Shown one piece after another: positions 1-8,546 of a DNA stretch of 64,000 nt. A model generated the notes under the pieces. The model saw only the letters and a list, made by a program, of their open reading frames with translations. It was not told the DNA's origin and ran no database searches. The stretch comes from Mycobacterium sp. DL440. Lineage in GTDB: Bacteria; Actinomycetota; Actinomycetes; Mycobacteriales; Mycobacteriaceae. The position numbers were made by a program, and so were the translations under genes. The first letter of the stretch is position 1. The number at the start of each line of letters is the position of its first letter. The stretch is from assembly GCF_011745145.1 (NCBI RefSeq), contig NZ_CP050191.1, forward strand, positions 4,605,327 to 4,669,326, written 5' to 3'.

Positions 1-704
1 CCGAGGTCGTCCGCGGTGAAGGCCTGGCCGACCGGGATCTGGCCGCCGGCGAGGGCGATGCCCGCAGCATCTCCGACCTTCTCACCGATCAGGTGGAATT
101 CGCCGACGTCATCCTGCTCAACAAGACCGACCTGGTGAGCCCGGCGATCCTCGACACCGTCCACACACTGCTGCGCAGACTCAATCCGACCGCCAAGCTG
201 ATCCGGACCGACCACGGCATCGTCGACATCGGCGAAGTACTCGGCACCGGGCTGTTCGACCCGGAGGCCGCCGCCCGGACCCCGGGCTGGGACGAGGAGC
301 TCGCGATGGGACACACACCCGAAACCGAGGAGTACGGCATCAGCTCGATGACCTTCCGCTCCGACCGGCCGTTTCATCCCCAGCGCCTCGGCGACGCACT
401 CGCTCAGGTGACAAGGGTCTTGCGCAGCAAGGGATTCTGCTGGATCGCGAGCCGTCCGACGATCGCTGCCATCTGGTCGCAAGCCGGCCCCAACCTGGCG
501 ATCGAACCGGCGCAGTACTGGTCGGGCACCGAGATCGCGCCGGGTCAGGAGATCGTGTTCATCGGAATCAAGCTCGACCGGGACATGGTCCGCCGGCTAC
601 TCGACGGCGCCCTGCTGACCGATGCGGAACTGGCCGAGGGCCAGCAGGCCTGGGTCGGCTATCCCGATCCGCTACCGACCTGGAGCGTCACCCACTCGCA
701 CTGA
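1..704 (+). CDS. CobW/COG0523 family GTP-dependent metal chaperone, 3' part
   Basis: The reading frame is open from base 3, so the gene begins before the window; only the C-terminal ~233 residues are seen. An NKTD motif (the G4 guanine-specificity motif, bases ~119-130) is followed by a CobW C-terminal domain with the 'RPFHPQR' element typical of this family. COG0523 proteins are GTPases that deliver metals, often zinc, to client proteins. The intact NKxD distinguishes it from the degenerate paralogue at 11749. The neighbours (AztD-like lipoproteins, Zur-like boxes, alternative ribosomal proteins) favour a role in zinc homeostasis, which is inference. Its 3' end overlaps the convergent methyltransferase by 17 bases. 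Confidence 0.85.
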   Translation, partial: EVVRGEGLADRDLAAGEGDARSISDLLTDQVEFADVILLNKTDLVSPAILDTVHTLLRRLNPTAKLIRTDHGIVDIGEVLGTGLFDPEAAARTPGWDEELAMGHTPETEEYGISSMTFRSDRPFHPQRLGDALAQVTRVLRSKGFCWIASRPTIAAIWSQAGPNLAIEPAQYWSGTEIAPGQEIVFIGIKLDRDMVRRLLDGALLTDAELAEGQQAWVGYPDPLPTWSVTHSH

Positions 705-1515
705 GAGGCTTGCGGCCCCACACCGAGTACATCGTCGGTGACCGGTAGACGAACGCCGGGTCCTCCATGGCCCGACGGGCGTCGGCCAGGACCGATTCGG
801 TGATGACTCCGCCGGCGATCATCACGTCGTCGAGCTTCGCAAAGCTCTCCACGAGAAACCCCGATTTCACGCTTCCGCCCCGCTCCGTCGTCGAGCCGAC
901 ATCGCTGCCCGTGGCCTCCAGACCCAGCCCGTCCACGTGGGCCGGCAGCCGTGCGCCGTAGTGCAGATCCATCACCCCTGCCGCAACCAGAAACGCGTGA
1001 CGCGCGCGCACGTAGGCATGAAAGCCCGCCGCCGACGGATGGTCCGGGGTGAGTGATTGTGCGGTGCTGTAGTCGGGCTCCTCGACAACCAGCCAACCAC
1101 CCGGACGGAGCGCCGCCACCATGCGGTGCAGCACCGCGAGCGGATCGGTCATGTGCACCATCAATACCCGGCAATGCACGAGGTCGTATGCCGCCGGCTC
1201 GATCTCGTCGCGCGTGATGTCGCAGCGACGTACCTCGATCCCCAGCGCGGGCAAGTCGTCGAGGAACTTCGGATCCAGGTCAACAGCGACGACATGGCCG
1301 GTTGGTCCCACGCGGCTGCCGAGCCACCGCGCGACCGATCCCCCACCCGCGCCGACTTCAAGACAATGCCAGCCCGGACCGACCCCGATGGTGTCGAAGG
1401 TGCGGGTGGTCCGCGGATCACCCAGACCTTCAAGCCGCTGCAGACGCTCCCGCTCCCGCGTCTCTTCGTAATCTGCGGCAAAGTACCGCCCGCCCTCATC
1501 GGCATCGATTGGCAT
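688..1515 (-). CDS. Class I SAM-dependent methyltransferase
   Basis: A 275-residue protein. Motif I, LEVGAGGGS at residues ~52-60, is the glycine-rich SAM-binding loop of class I methyltransferases, followed by an acidic strand end (VVAVDLD) and a later 'RPGGWLVVEEPD' segment typical of small-molecule methyltransferases. The ATG at 1515 is the first in frame. It runs convergent to the CobW gene and overlaps its stop region. The substrate cannot be read from the sequence, and nothing in the neighbourhood fixes it. Confidence 0.75.
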   Translation of the reverse strand: MPIDADEGGRYFAADYEETRERERLQRLEGLGDPRTTRTFDTIGVGPGWHCLEVGAGGGSVARWLGSRVGPTGHVVAVDLDPKFLDDLPALGIEVRRCDITRDEIEPAAYDLVHCRVLMVHMTDPLAVLHRMVAALRPGGWLVVEEPDYSTAQSLTPDHPSAAGFHAYVRARHAFLVAAGVMDLHYGARLPAHVDGLGLEATGSDVGSTTERGGSVKSGFLVESFAKLDDVMIAGGVITESVLADARRAMEDPAFVYRSPTMYSVWGRKPLSASG

Positions 1516-1541
1516 GCCGACATTCTCGCTGACTCCAGCGA

Positions 1542-2711
1542 CTAGTGTGCGTGTCCTACCGTGCCGCCGAGCTCATTGGGTGCGTGCTCCAGCGTCACCG
1601 ATGCACCTTTCGCGCCGGATTCGACATCGACGATGTGCACCTGATTGGTGGCCGGGTCGGTGACGAACACGTCGTGACCGCGGGCGAAGACGCTCGGACG
1701 GGGCTGTTGCCAGTCGTCGGGCTCGGTCCACGGCTCAGCCACCGCGATGGTCTTGATAGTGCGCCCGGACGCCGGGTCGATGACATAGAGATTGCCGTCG
1801 GTACCCAGGATGAGGCCTTCGGCGTGCGGTCCGCGCGCCAACGACCGGAACGAGTAGCTGACCTGCGGTGGCAGTGACACCAGGCGCAGCTGATTGCTCG
1901 CGGTGTCGACGAGGGCGAACTGGTTGGGCCGCTCCAGCCCGGCGTCGGGATCAACCTTGTAGTCACCGAGGGCTACCGGTGAATCATCATGCCCGCGAAG
2001 CGTTCCCACCCTTCCGTACTCAGCCGGAGCGGCCACCTTGGTAAACGCACCGTCGGCGTAGGTCAATACGCCATTCTCACAGCCGAATACGAGGGTGGAG
2101 GCGTCGACGACGGTTTCTCCGTGAATACCGGGGCACTCATTGTTGCGGGCGATCTCCCGATCGGAGGCGTCGAAGGCAACCGCACCGCTGCGCTCGTCGG
2201 AATTGCCTTCGCTACGCACCCAGCTTCCGTCGTCCAGCACCACTGCGACGCCATGGTGCGGCTGCGGCGCCCTCAGGTTCCTGATCTGCGGTGCGGACGC
2301 GGCGATGTCGTGCGGGTCGACCACGGTGATCTCACCGGATCCGTCGGCAAACAGCACGGTGTGTTCGCCGTGCGCCACAACGTGACCGGGCTCCTCGGCC
2401 ACGAACATGGTGTCGGTCAACTCGCCCGCCGACGCGTCGAGCAACCGGAAGCCCTCATCGGTGGACACCAGCACGTGCGCATCGTCGCCGGCCGGGTTGA
2501 CCCGCAGGAACCCCTCCATCGGGACGTCCGCTTTGACCTGCAGGCTGTTGCCGTCCAACACGTACAGCCCACCGTCGTAGGTGACCACCAGCGGATCGGC
2601 TATCGGCTCCGCGCGCGCCGCCGGCTGCGATTCGCCACCGCCGCAAGCGGCCAAGGCCGCCGCGAGCGCGAGCGCACCGACCGGCGCCATGACCTTCAAT
2701 GGATTCGGCAT
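1542..2711 (-). CDS. AztD-like zinc metallochaperone lipoprotein (beta-propeller)
   Basis: A 389-residue exported lipoprotein: hydrophobic signal with lipobox LAAC, Cys23 as the acylated residue. The body has repeated VDP/VLDDG blade signatures of a beta-propeller. It carries elements like those of the periplasmic zinc chaperone AztD: a 'PQPHHGVAV' segment, a 'CPGIHGE' segment and 'FGCENGVL', giving a conserved cysteine pair and metal-ligating histidines, plus a C-terminal GHAH. AztD hands zinc to the AztC binding protein of an ABC importer. GGAGAAGG lies just upstream of the ATG. It is followed in the same orientation by nothing obvious and preceded (31 bases) by a paralogue. The family assignment is from motif resemblance only. 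Confidence 0.7.
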   Translation of the reverse strand: MPNPLKVMAPVGALALAAALAACGGGESQPAARAEPIADPLVVTYDGGLYVLDGNSLQVKADVPMEGFLRVNPAGDDAHVLVSTDEGFRLLDASAGELTDTMFVAEEPGHVVAHGEHTVLFADGSGEITVVDPHDIAASAPQIRNLRAPQPHHGVAVVLDDGSWVRSEGNSDERSGAVAFDASDREIARNNECPGIHGETVVDASTLVFGCENGVLTYADGAFTKVAAPAEYGRVGTLRGHDDSPVALGDYKVDPDAGLERPNQFALVDTASNQLRLVSLPPQVSYSFRSLARGPHAEGLILGTDGNLYVIDPASGRTIKTIAVAEPWTEPDDWQQPRPSVFARGHDVFVTDPATNQVHIVDVESGAKGASVTLEHAPNELGGTVGHAH

Positions 2712-2742
2712 CCTTCTCCTTCGTGTGCCTGTTGTTGTGGAG

Positions 2743-3858
2743 TCACCAGCCCGCGACCGTCATGAAGTCAGGGGTCACGGCCGGGTGGTGCGTACGAACC
2801 ACCCGGAGGCCGTTCGAATAGTCGATTTCGTGCACTGCCTTTGCCGTCGCGTCGTTGACGTAGGCCCGCCCGGCGCCAACCTCGATCACCGGGGTGCCAA
2901 CCGGAGGCGCGAGAAGTTCGACGCGGCCGGTGCGCACGCCTGCCGCCACATCGAGCGCATGCAGGCCGCCGTCTTCGGTTAGGGCCAGCACCGTGGTGGC
3001 GCCGGCGGTGTTCACCGCAACCACACCGGGCAGCCGCATCGACGACCATCGGCGTCCGTTGAGCAGCCACACCTCGTCACCGGCCACCGCCGCCAACGAA
3101 TTCCCTTGCCTGCGATAGCCGAACGATCCCAACGGTTCTCGGGGCCGAACCGGCCCGAAGGGGATGCTCTCGGCGGCCGGCACCCCGCCGCGCCGGACGA
3201 TCTTCAACGCACCGTCACGGCAACCGAGCACGACCGTCCGGCGCAGTACCACCGCGTCGGTGACCGCCGGGCAGTCTCCGAGCACCGTGGTCTGTTCGGC
3301 GACCTTGCTGACCAGACCGTGGTCGGCCACGGTCAGCAAGTCGCTGCCGAATGGGATTGCAGCTACTGCGTTTTCAGATTCCGAATGCGCGGCTACCAGC
3401 GTCACCTCACCCCGCGCGAAGGCGTCCCGATCCAATGAGGTGACCGCACCATCAGCGCGGCGGGTGACGGCCAGCGCACCGTGGGCCCGTACCGCGATGA
3501 CCCGCCCGTCGATCCCCCCCACCACGGCGGGCGGTGCGTCATAGAAGTGCGAATGGTCGCCGTGGTCGAAGGTCCATGCCCCGCCGTCGAGGATCGTCAG
3601 GCCGGCATCGTCGTGCAGGTAGGCGTACCGGCCGTCACCGCTCACGGCGTCGACGCGGCCGTGTTGCCCCAGACCGGTCTCGACAGAGTCCGCGACATCG
3701 AGCACCGCGCCGGCGCCGGCGTGTCGCTCCACCAGGATCAGCCGCGTCACCGGCCGCTCAGACTCCCGCGGCGACGCATTCTGCCGGGCATCCGGAGGGG
3801 TGGAGCACCCGGCGATCAGGAGGGCGACGAGCGTGATCACCAAGGCCCTGTTCAGCAC
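2743..3858 (-). CDS. AztD-like beta-propeller lipoprotein, second copy
   Basis: A 371-residue lipoprotein with lipobox IAGC (Cys18), paralogous in layout to the downstream gene: a His-rich 'DHGDHSHFYD' stretch near residue 100, and a cysteine pair in 'GDCPAV' and 'LGCRDGAL' at positions equivalent to the AztD-like cysteines. Sequence divergence from its neighbour is large, so the duplication is old. The GTG start at 3858 lies only ~20 bases from a Zur-like dyad and has no good ribosome-binding site, so the transcript may be leaderless. Probably a periplasmic zinc-binding protein co-transcribed with the next gene. Confidence 0.65.
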   Translation of the reverse strand: MLNRALVITLVALLIAGCSTPPDARQNASPRESERPVTRLILVERHAGAGAVLDVADSVETGLGQHGRVDAVSGDGRYAYLHDDAGLTILDGGAWTFDHGDHSHFYDAPPAVVGGIDGRVIAVRAHGALAVTRRADGAVTSLDRDAFARGEVTLVAAHSESENAVAAIPFGSDLLTVADHGLVSKVAEQTTVLGDCPAVTDAVVLRRTVVLGCRDGALKIVRRGGVPAAESIPFGPVRPREPLGSFGYRRQGNSLAAVAGDEVWLLNGRRWSSMRLPGVVAVNTAGATTVLALTEDGGLHALDVAAGVRTGRVELLAPPVGTPVIEVGAGRAYVNDATAKAVHEIDYSNGLRVVRTHHPAVTPDFMTVAGW

Positions 3859-3866
3859 CCCAAACT

Positions 3867-3897
3867 CTTATCATTAATGACATTCATTTTCAATAAG
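3867..3897. promoter_or_regulatory. Zur-like operator between AztD-like lipoproteins and bluB
   Basis: The AT-rich dyad TGACATTCATTTTCA (3878-3892) lies inside a longer AT-rich stretch that begins CTTAT and ends ATAAG. It resembles the mycobacterial Zur consensus (TGAAAAT...ATTTTCA), matching 5 of 7 positions between arms. It sits 20 bases from the divergent lipoprotein start and 49 bases from bluB, in an otherwise GC-rich region. A -10-like TAATGAT overlaps the dyad on the minus strand, consistent with repression by bound Zur. Assignment is by resemblance. Confidence 0.55.
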
Positions 3898-3940
3898 GTC
3901 GGATGCCCGCCACGCCCGAGGGCCCGCCTAAGCTCGATCC

Positions 3941-4600
3941 GTGTCCGAGCACGCCTTCAGCCCCGACGAGCGCCGCGCCGTCTACCGGGCCATCGCCGAA
4001 CGTCGGGATATGCGCCGATTCGTTCCCGGCAGCACGGTGCCGCCCGAGGTCCTCGGACGGCTGCTGCAGGCCGCCCACGCGGCACCGAGTGTCGGCCTGA
4101 TGCAGCCGTGGCGGTTCATCCGCATCACCGACGATGCACTGCGCGGCAAGATCCACGCCATCGTCGACCAGGAACGCATCCACACCGCCGACGCGCTCGG
4201 CGCCCGCGGCGACGAATTCCTGGCCCTGAAGGTCGAGGGCATCCTCGACTGCGCCGAACTGTTCGTCGTAGCCCTCGGCGAGAACCGCGATCGGCACATC
4301 TTCGGCCGCCGCACCCTGCCCCAGATGGACCTGGCCTCGGTGTCCTGCGCCATCCAGAACATGTGGCTGGCTGCCCGCGCCGAGGGCCTCGGCATGGGCT
4401 GGGTGTCGATCTTCGAGCCGCTGCCGCTGGCCGAGTTGATGGGCATGCCCGACGGCGCCGAGCCGGTGGCCATCCTCTGCCTCGGCCCGGTGCCCGAGTT
4501 CCCGGACCGCCCGGTCTTGGAGATCGAGCACTGGACCGTTGGGCGCCCGCTGCCCGAATTCGTGGCGGAGAACGGCTGGCCGGCCGACGCATCGCCTTAG
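3941..4600 (+). CDS. bluB: 5,6-dimethylbenzimidazole synthase BluB
   Basis: A 219-residue nitroreductase-fold flavoprotein. It has the BluB hallmark RRDMRRF near residue 21 (FMN phosphate contact) and 'APSVGLMQPWRFI' near residue 48, which separate BluB from ordinary nitroreductases. BluB uses O2 and reduced FMN to fragment the flavin into 5,6-dimethylbenzimidazole, the lower axial ligand of cobalamin. A GTG start at 3941 is chosen as it opens the conserved N terminus. It is divergent from the AztD-like lipoproteins, and pxpA begins 9 bases downstream. Two cobalamin riboswitch operons in the same window make a corrinoid role plausible. Confidence 0.85.
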   Translation: MSEHAFSPDERRAVYRAIAERRDMRRFVPGSTVPPEVLGRLLQAAHAAPSVGLMQPWRFIRITDDALRGKIHAIVDQERIHTADALGARGDEFLALKVEGILDCAELFVVALGENRDRHIFGRRTLPQMDLASVSCAIQNMWLAARAEGLGMGWVSIFEPLPLAELMGMPDGAEPVAILCLGPVPEFPDRPVLEIEHWTVGRPLPEFVAENGWPADASP

Positions 4601-4609
4601 GCTGGACGG

Positions 4610-5371
4610 ATGGCTGCCTCCGTCGACCTCAACGCCGATCTGGGCGAGAGCTTCGGCGCGTGGAAACTCGGTGACGACGAGGCCATGCTGGGGCTGGTCA
4701 CCAGTGCCAACGTGGCCTGCGGTTTCCACGCCGGGGACCCAACCCTGCTGTTGCGCACCTGCCGCGAGGCCGCAGCCAGGGGCGTACGCGTCGGCGCCCA
4801 GGTGAGCTACCGGGACCTCGCCGGATTCGGCAGACGCTTCATCGACGTCACGCCCGAAGACCTCACCGCCGACGTGATCTACCAGATCGGTGCGCTGCAG
4901 GGCCTCGCCCATGCCGCGGGCACGACCGTGACGTACGTGAAACCCCATGGTGCGCTCTACAACACGATCGTCAGCCACCGTGAGCAAGCGGCCGCGGTGG
5001 CGGCGGCCGTGCACGCCGTGGACGCCGGCCTGCCAGTGCTGGGCCTGTTGGGATCGGTGTTCTTCAAGGAGGCCCGGCAGCTCGGCCTGCGCACCGTTGC
5101 CGAGGCCTTCGCCGATCGCGCCTACCAATCCGACGGCACGCTGGTGTCGCGGCGCGAACCTGGGGCGGTGCTGCACGATCCCTCGGAGATCGCCGAGAGG
5201 GTGGCCACCATGGTGTCGGCGGGGCAGGTCAGCGCGGTCGACGGGACCACCATCCCGATCACCGTGGAATCTGTTTGTGTGCACGGTGATTCGCCGGGTG
5301 CGGTGGAGATCGCCACCGCGGTGCGCGAACGCTTGAGCACCGAAGGCGTCAATTTGGCCGCGTTCAGCTGA
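4610..5371 (+). CDS. pxpA: 5-oxoprolinase subunit A (LamB/YcsF family)
   Basis: A 253-residue LamB/YcsF protein of usual length. Family motifs: NADLGES at the N terminus, '[10 protein letters not shown]' near residue 37 and 'VKPHGALYN' near residue 110. PxpA works with PxpB and PxpC in ATP-dependent hydrolysis of 5-oxoproline to glutamate; pxpB and pxpC are not in this window. It starts 9 bases after bluB, so it may be co-transcribed, though no metabolic connection is evident. Confidence 0.85.
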   Translation: MAASVDLNADLGESFGAWKLGDDEAMLGLVTSANVACGFHAGDPTLLLRTCREAAARGVRVGAQVSYRDLAGFGRRFIDVTPEDLTADVIYQIGALQGLAHAAGTTVTYVKPHGALYNTIVSHREQAAAVAAAVHAVDAGLPVLGLLGSVFFKEARQLGLRTVAEAFADRAYQSDGTLVSRREPGAVLHDPSEIAERVATMVSAGQVSAVDGTTIPITVESVCVHGDSPGAVEIATAVRERLSTEGVNLAAFS

Positions 5372-5396
5372 CAGATCTACCTGGCATGATGGCCGC

Positions 5397-6398
5397 GTGG
5401 TGGCAAACCCGGCGGTGACGCGGTGGCGGCCGAGTTCCATGCAGATTCTCGTGGCCGGGATCATCGCGTTGGCCCTCGCGGGCACCACGCTGCGTGGGTT
5501 CGTCGAGAACACGCCCGACGTCGCGACGGCAGCCACGGTGTTCTGCGGCGTGTTCGTCCAAGCGCTGCCGTTTCTGGCCCTCGGCGTGGTGATCAGCGGG
5601 CTGATCGCGGTTTTCGTGACGCCCGAGCGCCTGGCCCGCTGGCTTCCCCGGCGTCGCAGCGCGGCCATCCTGGCCGCCGGTGTCGGCGGCGCGGCATTGC
5701 CCGGCTGCGAATGCGGTTCAGTGCCGGTGGCGCGCAGGCTCTTCGGCGATGGAGCTCGCGACGACGCCGTCGGCGCCGCGGCCCTGACCTTCATGCTCGC
5801 GGCGCCGGCGATCAACCCTGTTGTGCTGGTGGCCACCGCCGTCGCCTTCCCCGGACATCCGCAGATGGTGGTCGCCCGCTGTATCGCGTCTTTGTGCACC
5901 GCGCTGATCATGGGTGTCGCGTGGGCGCGGTTCGGCCGCCCGGAATGGATCGCCCGCCGACTGCCGCGTCCTCAACACAGTGACGGTTCGAGGTGGCTGG
6001 TGTTCACCGAAGCGGCCCGCCACGATTTCCTGTCCGCATGCGCGTACCTGGTGGTCGGGGCCGCAGCCGCGGCCGCGCTGCACGTACTCGTGCCGACCTG
6101 GGTGTACGAGCACCTGGCCGGCCAGCTGATCCTGGGCGTGATCACCATGGCGGTGCTCGCCGTGGTGCTGGCGTTGTGTTCAGAGGCCGACGCTTTCGTC
6201 GCCGCCAGCCTGACCATGCTCCCGCTCCTGCCGCGACTGGTGTTCCTGGTGGTCGGGCCGGCCGTCGACATCAAGCTGTTCGCAATGCAGGCCGGAATGT
6301 TCGGACGGGCGTTCGCGATTCGCTTCGCACCGGCGACGTTCCTGGTTGCCACACTCGTCGGGACCGGTGTCGGACTGCTGATCCTGGGGCCGCAGTGA
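5397..6398 (+). CDS. YraQ/COG0701-family membrane permease
   Basis: A 333-residue polytopic protein with about eight hydrophobic segments. It carries the family signature 'LPGCECGSVPVARRL' with the C-x-C-G-S core in the first half, followed by 'APAINPVVL', which is typical of COG0701 permeases. The transported substrate of this family is not established. The stop codon overlaps the GTG start of the next gene (GTGA), so the two are translationally coupled; COG0701 and TIGR03943 proteins commonly occur as pairs. Given the adjacent zinc and cobalt genes, a metal-related role is possible (inference). Confidence 0.75.
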   Translation: MVANPAVTRWRPSSMQILVAGIIALALAGTTLRGFVENTPDVATAATVFCGVFVQALPFLALGVVISGLIAVFVTPERLARWLPRRRSAAILAAGVGGAALPGCECGSVPVARRLFGDGARDDAVGAAALTFMLAAPAINPVVLVATAVAFPGHPQMVVARCIASLCTALIMGVAWARFGRPEWIARRLPRPQHSDGSRWLVFTEAARHDFLSACAYLVVGAAAAAALHVLVPTWVYEHLAGQLILGVITMAVLAVVLALCSEADAFVAASLTMLPLLPRLVFLVVGPAVDIKLFAMQAGMFGRAFAIRFAPATFLVATLVGTGVGLLILGPQ

Positions 6399-7102
6399 GC
6401 CGGGAAACCGAGAACGCCCTCCTACTGCTGATCGGGGTCAGCACGGCGATCATCACCCTCACCGGCACCTTCACCCGTTACGTGAAACCGTCCGTGCTTC
6501 CGTTTCTGGCAGCCACCTCCGTGCTGCTGATCATGCTGGCGCTGGCATCGATCGTGGCCGACATCCGCCACGGCGGCGACGAGGCACACGGCCATCACGA
6601 CCATTCCCACCGACGGGGCACGGCCTGGCTGCTGCTCATCCCGATCGCGCTACTGGCGTTCGTCGTGCCACCGGCGATCCGCCCCCAGGCCGCGTCGGTG
6701 TCCGAAGCGTCCACCGATGTGCTGAGGCGTGCCTTTCCTCCCCTTCCCGACGGCCGGGCACCAGAAATCTCGCTGCCCGACGTGCTGACGCGGGTGGCGC
6801 AAGACAATGCCGGCACCCTCGATGACCGGACCGTGACCGTCTCCGGTTTCACGATGCGTGACGGTGACCGCACAGATTTGGCCCGAGTGGTGATCATCTG
6901 TTGCGCCGCAGACGCTCAGCTGGCCCGCATCCACCTGTCCGGACCCGCTGCCGCTCAGTTGGCCGGGTATCCGGAGAACACCTGGATCAAGGTCGAGGGC
7001 ACGATCCCTGCGGGACAAAGCGATTCGAGCAGAGGCAGTATTCCGACGATGACTGCCCTGAGCGCGGTCCGCACCGACCCTCCGAAGCGGCCCTACGCTT
7101 AG
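6395..7102 (+). CDS. TIGR03943-family membrane protein, permease partner
   Basis: The frame is open from 5993, but the real start is most likely GTG at 6395, which overlaps the permease stop by four bases and gives a 235-residue protein. Two N-terminal membrane segments are followed by a histidine-rich loop (HGHHDHSHRR, residues ~65-74), another membrane helix near 80-95, and a soluble C-terminal domain beginning near residue 120 with 'ICCAADA'. This architecture is the TIGR03943/COG3689 family, the regular partner of COG0701 permeases. The His-rich loop suggests metal contact. Its stop overlaps the convergent FhuF-like gene by four bases. Confidence 0.75.
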   Translation: MSRETENALLLLIGVSTAIITLTGTFTRYVKPSVLPFLAATSVLLIMLALASIVADIRHGGDEAHGHHDHSHRRGTAWLLLIPIALLAFVVPPAIRPQAASVSEASTDVLRRAFPPLPDGRAPEISLPDVLTRVAQDNAGTLDDRTVTVSGFTMRDGDRTDLARVVIICCAADAQLARIHLSGPAAAQLAGYPENTWIKVEGTIPAGQSDSSRGSIPTMTALSAVRTDPPKRPYA

Positions 7103-7764
7103 CCGCGGGGTCTCGTGAGGGAACAGTCCCGGCAGTTGGACCCACCGGGCACCCGGTAGAAGAGGCAGCAGCTGCGGCGACGGAATGTCAGCTCAACCAG
7201 GTCGCCCGTCCCGATCAACTCGCCCATGGCCAACAGTGATTCGGTGACGTCCCGGACATCGTCACGCAATTCCGGTCGGGCACTGGCAAACTCGGCCGCC
7301 GCGGCGACCAACGCCGCGGCGGCATTGCCGTAGAGCAGACGCGGCGCCATCTTGACCCGGAGCCCCGCGGCCAGCGGCTCGAGGTGTTCGGTGATCACCA
7401 GCCGATACAGCTGCTGCGTCAGCGGACGGTGATCGTCCACCGGCCCTCCCACCGGCACCGGCAACCTCAGCTCGGTGCGGGCGGCATGGCGCTGCAGATC
7501 GGCGAGGTCCGGCAGCACACCGAATTGCAGCGCACACGCCAGCAGCGGTGACCACAAGCGCGAGGCATGGCTGAACTGGACCAGCGACGCTCCGATACGC
7601 AGATCCGTCGTGTCGTTGCGCGCGCTCGTCGCGGCGACGAGGTCGGCGCAGCCGTCGTCATAGCAGCGCTGGACCGGAATCCATTCGGCCGGCTCCCCGC
7701 CGACGGTGATCGCGAAGAACCCTCCGTACGAGGTGATTTCGCTCAGCTGGTCACCGATGTTCAC
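7099..7764 (-). CDS. FhuF-like [2Fe-2S] iron/corrinoid reductase-type protein
   Basis: A 221-residue protein from the GTG at 7764, which overlaps the upstream ATPase stop (GTGA). The C terminus has C199, C200, C211 and C214, a C-C-x10-C-x2-C pattern that is the diagnostic [2Fe-2S] motif of FhuF-type siderophore-iron reductases. It is the last gene of an operon whose leader is a cobalamin riboswitch, so the substrate may be a cobalt corrinoid rather than a ferrisiderophore. That is inference; the cluster ligands are directly visible. Confidence 0.8.
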   Translation of the reverse strand: MNIGDQLSEITSYGGFFAITVGGEPAEWIPVQRCYDDGCADLVAATSARNDTTDLRIGASLVQFSHASRLWSPLLACALQFGVLPDLADLQRHAARTELRLPVPVGGPVDDHRPLTQQLYRLVITEHLEPLAAGLRVKMAPRLLYGNAAAALVAAAAEFASARPELRDDVRDVTESLLAMGELIGTGDLVELTFRRRSCCLFYRVPGGSNCRDCSLTRPRG

Positions 7765-8546
7765 GGCCTCGCCCCAACCTTGGCAGGGACGGTGACCTGC
7801 GGCCTGCCGGTGTCGGCATCGATGGCGATCCGGGCCCCGACCCCGTACACCTCGGACAGCAACCCCTCGGTGAGGATGTCGGCCGGCGTGCCGACCGCCA
7901 CCAGCCCGCCCCCGTCGAGCACGCAGATCCGATCGCAGTAAGCCGCAGCGAGATTCAGATCGTGCAACGCGGCGATGACCGTCGCACCGGTCTCCCGCAG
8001 CAGGTGCAGGGCCTCGTGTTGATGGCGCAGGTCGAGGTGGTTGGTGGGCTCGTCGAGCACGATCACGTCGGTGCGCTGGGCCAGCGCCCGGGCGATGAGC
8101 ACACGTTGCTTCTGTCCGCCCGACAGCCGGCCGTAACCGGCCCGGCTCAGTTCCGCGATGTCCAGCGCCGTCATCGCCGCGCCGATGATCTCGCGGTCCT
8201 CGGCGTTGTCGGCCTCGAAGGACCGCTTGTACGGTGTGCGGCCCATGGCCACCATGTCGAACACGGTGAGCTCGAAATCTCCTGCGGCTTCCTGCAATAC
8301 CGCCGCGACCCGGCGTGCGGCCCGCTTGCCAGGCAGCTTCCACACGTCGGTGCCGTCGACCAGCACGCGACCGGTGCTCGGTCGCTGCGCCCGGTACAAG
8401 GTGCGCAGCAGTGTGGTCTTGCCCGCACCGTTGGGACCCACGACGGCCAGCATCTCACCCGGGGCGACGGACAACGACACGTCGGCGATCAACGGTGTAC
8501 CGCGCACCGTCACCGAGACCGCCTCGAACGTCACTGCCGCCGTCAC
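7761..8546 (-). CDS. ABC transporter ATP-binding protein (BtuD/FecE type)
   Basis: A 261-residue ATPase. Walker A GPNGAGKTT lies near residue 37, signature LSGGQKQRV near 140, and Walker B VIVLDEPTNHLD just after. This is the class that energises vitamin B12, haem and siderophore importers. I chose GTG at 8546, which overlaps the permease stop in a GTGA junction, over an ATG at 8573 that would overlap by 31 bases. It lies between the permease and FhuF-like genes of the riboswitch-controlled operon, supporting corrinoid import. Confidence 0.85.
   Translation of the reverse strand: MTAAVTFEAVSVTVRGTPLIADVSLSVAPGEMLAVVGPNGAGKTTLLRTLYRAQRPSTGRVLVDGTDVWKLPGKRAARRVAAVLQEAAGDFELTVFDMVAMGRTPYKRSFEADNAEDREIIGAAMTALDIAELSRAGYGRLSGGQKQRVLIARALAQRTDVIVLDEPTNHLDLRHQHEALHLLRETGATVIAALHDLNLAAAYCDRICVLDGGGLVAVGTPADILTEGLLSEVYGVGARIAIDADTGRPQVTVPAKVGARP

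Noticed and set aside
3890..5911. A 673-codon open frame on the minus strand across bluB, pxpA and the permease gene
   Set aside because: It is antisense to three well-supported genes, has low-complexity Arg/Gly/His-rich translation and no family features; typical of high-GC DNA.
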